From contig MU646739.1 in NCBI GenBank assembly GCA_026770585.1, forward strand, positions 216,192 to 229,179: DNA of 12,988 nucleotides, in the 5' to 3' direction. The translations under genes and the position numbers were made by a program. The notes beneath the pieces were generated by a model, which searched no databases, was not told where the DNA came from, and saw only the letters and a program-made list of their open reading frames with translations. Every line of letters starts with the position of its first letter. Position 1 is the stretch's first letter. Shown here piece by piece: positions 12,174-12,988 of the stretch. The stretch is from Baffinella frigidus. Lineage: Eukaryota; Cryptophyceae; Cryptomonadales; Baffinellaceae.

Positions 12174-12281
12174 CTCCTGCGCCGAGAAGAGATGCGCGGA
12201 TGCCACCGCGGAGGTTTGCAGCGTCTGCAGCAAGTCCCCGTACGACGCCGCCGGGACGCCCATCTCCGCGAGGGAGCACAC
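12174..12281 (-). CDS. Helical-repeat protein gene, exon 2
   Basis: The exon is 108 nt, exactly 36 codons, phase 0 at both ends. It begins VCSLAEMGVPAASYGDLLQT and ends SAVASAHLFSAQE, a helix-turn-helix unit of the size of one OPR/PPR-like repeat (about 35-38 residues). The acceptor is TGAAGCAG followed by GTG and the donor is GAG/GTATGG. The first 19 bases are repeated inside the preceding intron (12403-12421). The junctions to exon 1 (ILKV-VCSLAE) and exon 3 (SAQE-VLALLE) both give smooth helices. Confidence 0.65.
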
Positions 12282-12300
12282 CTGCTTCAGGCTTGAGGCT

Positions 12301-12360
<60 letters not shown>

Positions 12361-12421
12361 GGTTTAGAGTTTGGGGTTTAGGGTTTAGGGTTTAGGTTCT
12401 TGTCTCGGCGAGGGAGCACAC
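12282..12421 (-). other. Intron 1, introner-like, with flanking direct repeat
   Basis: This 140 nt intron starts, in the transcript sense, with GTGTGCTCCCTCGCCGAGA (12421-12403). That is a copy, 18 of 19 bases, of the first 19 bases of exon 2 (12281-12263). Between the copies lie telomere-like TTGAGGG (12296-12360) and TTTAGGG (12361-12395) repeats and then CTGAAGCAG. An insertion that duplicated its 19 bp target, with the left copy supplying GT and the insert supplying AG, would leave the protein unchanged. Confidence 0.6.
12291..12396 (+). repeat. TTGAGGG / TTTAGGG array inside intron 1
   Basis: About nine TTGAGGG heptamers are followed by about four TTTAGGG-type units. The block of uniform TTGAGGG variants shows that local expansion occurred after the first mutation of the heptamer. 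Confidence 0.95.
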
Positions 12422-12988
12422 CACTTTCAGAATCGCCGAAGGCTGCCCGAGACCATCGATTTGACCAGTGGGATTTGACCAGTGGCCGGGAAAGGGAGGC
12501 TCCCGGGACCCCCCCCCGCGCACCCGCTTGCCTCCGCGCGGGGATCCTTCGATGCCAGACGCATCGCTGCCCCCCCCCTCTCGGACTCCGGCATCGTTGG
12601 GAGGCGCGCGCGCGCGCCGCACGCCCCGGCGGGGAACCCCGTCGTGCGGTGCGGCCGGCAGGGAAAACTCCTCTTTGATCACTGCGGCGCGCGGCGCACG
12701 CCCCCCCGGAAACAGCAGCTCCTCCGCTCCGCCCGCTGCTGACGCCGCGGTGTTCCCCGCAGATGCCCCCAAACCGACGCCACTCTGGGATATCTGGGAT
12801 ATCTGGGATATCTGGGATATCTGGGATATCTGGGAATCCGCCATGGCGCCTGCGGCGCCGGCATCTGGGCGCAAGAGGTTGGCAGCGCCCCCGCTGCTCC
12901 ACGCGCCGATGATGCTGAGCACCTCTGCCGCCTCGCGGGACGTCATTTCGCGCACTACCTCCTCCTGCACCGGGGGGCACCGGGGGGG
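12422..12988 (-). CDS. Helical-repeat protein gene, exon 1 of this window (5' partial)
   Basis: The frame is open from the window edge for 189 codons, so the true start lies outside. It begins VQEEVVREMTSREAAEVLSI and IGAWSSGGAANLLRPDAG, again helical-repeat-like. A disordered stretch follows, with a (SQI)n tract from a 9 bp repeat and Gly/Ala/Arg/Pro-rich sequence, and then it returns to an ordered end, QIDGLGQPSAILKV, which runs into exon 2. The five exons together give about 596 residues. Alternating helical units and disordered linkers fit an organelle-targeted RNA-binding protein of the OPR or FASTK/RAP type known from green algae. That is an inference from composition; I see no RAP or kinase-like signature in the window. 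No close homologue is recognised. Confidence 0.6.
12785..12833 (+). repeat. 9 bp tandem repeat, five units, within exon 1
   Basis: TGGGATATC is repeated five times. On the minus strand it encodes SQISQISQI. The period is frame-preserving. Confidence 0.95.

Overview
The window looks like nuclear DNA of a large-genome eukaryotic alga. The evidence is plant-type TTTAGGG telomere-like repeats, an intron-containing gene, many short palindromic elements, and no operons, Shine-Dalgarno sites or bacterial-style long genes. A prasinophyte or other chlorophyte is my best guess and a dinoflagellate is the alternative. Both are inferences from repeat content and the helical-repeat style of the one gene, not from a marker gene.

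Bases 1 to about 9750 hold no gene I can support. The sequence is a dense graveyard of short non-autonomous elements. There are at least a dozen foldback or MITE-like palindromes with arms of 12 to 105 bp. There are three retroposon-like families with short tandem tails or direct-repeat flanks: a ~230 bp repeat at 565-791 and 835-1073; a ~210 bp repeat at 1322-1531 and, inverted, 3249-3458; and a ~128 bp repeat at 5128-5251, 6473-6608 (inverted) and 9595-9722. Several tandem repeats and one long CT microsatellite are also present. The best resolved event is the 128 bp repeat inserted inside a 162 bp MITE family: 6473-6608 is bounded by a perfect 13 bp target duplication, and removing it restores the size of the empty relative at 5330-5491.

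Bases 9758-12988 carry the only convincing gene, on the minus strand and cut by the right edge of the window. I reconstruct five exons (12988-12422, 12281-12174, 11230-11144, 11020-10986, 10751-9758) that join in phase into about 596 residues. The middle is rich in Leu/Ala amphipathic helices, like organelle-targeted helical-repeat proteins (OPR or FASTK/RAP-like; family not proven). It is flanked by low-complexity tracts encoded by 9 bp and 18 bp tandem repeats. Three of the four introns consist largely of degenerate telomere-like TTTAGGG/TTGAGGG repeats. The first intron is bounded by an 19 bp direct repeat of exon sequence, as expected for an intron made by insertion (introner) or by exon-segment duplication. 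The large second intron contains decayed tandem copies of exon 3.

No tRNA, rRNA, CRISPR array or complete autonomous transposon was recognised. Almost all other open frames in the window are shadows of repeats, palindromes or the GC-rich gene.
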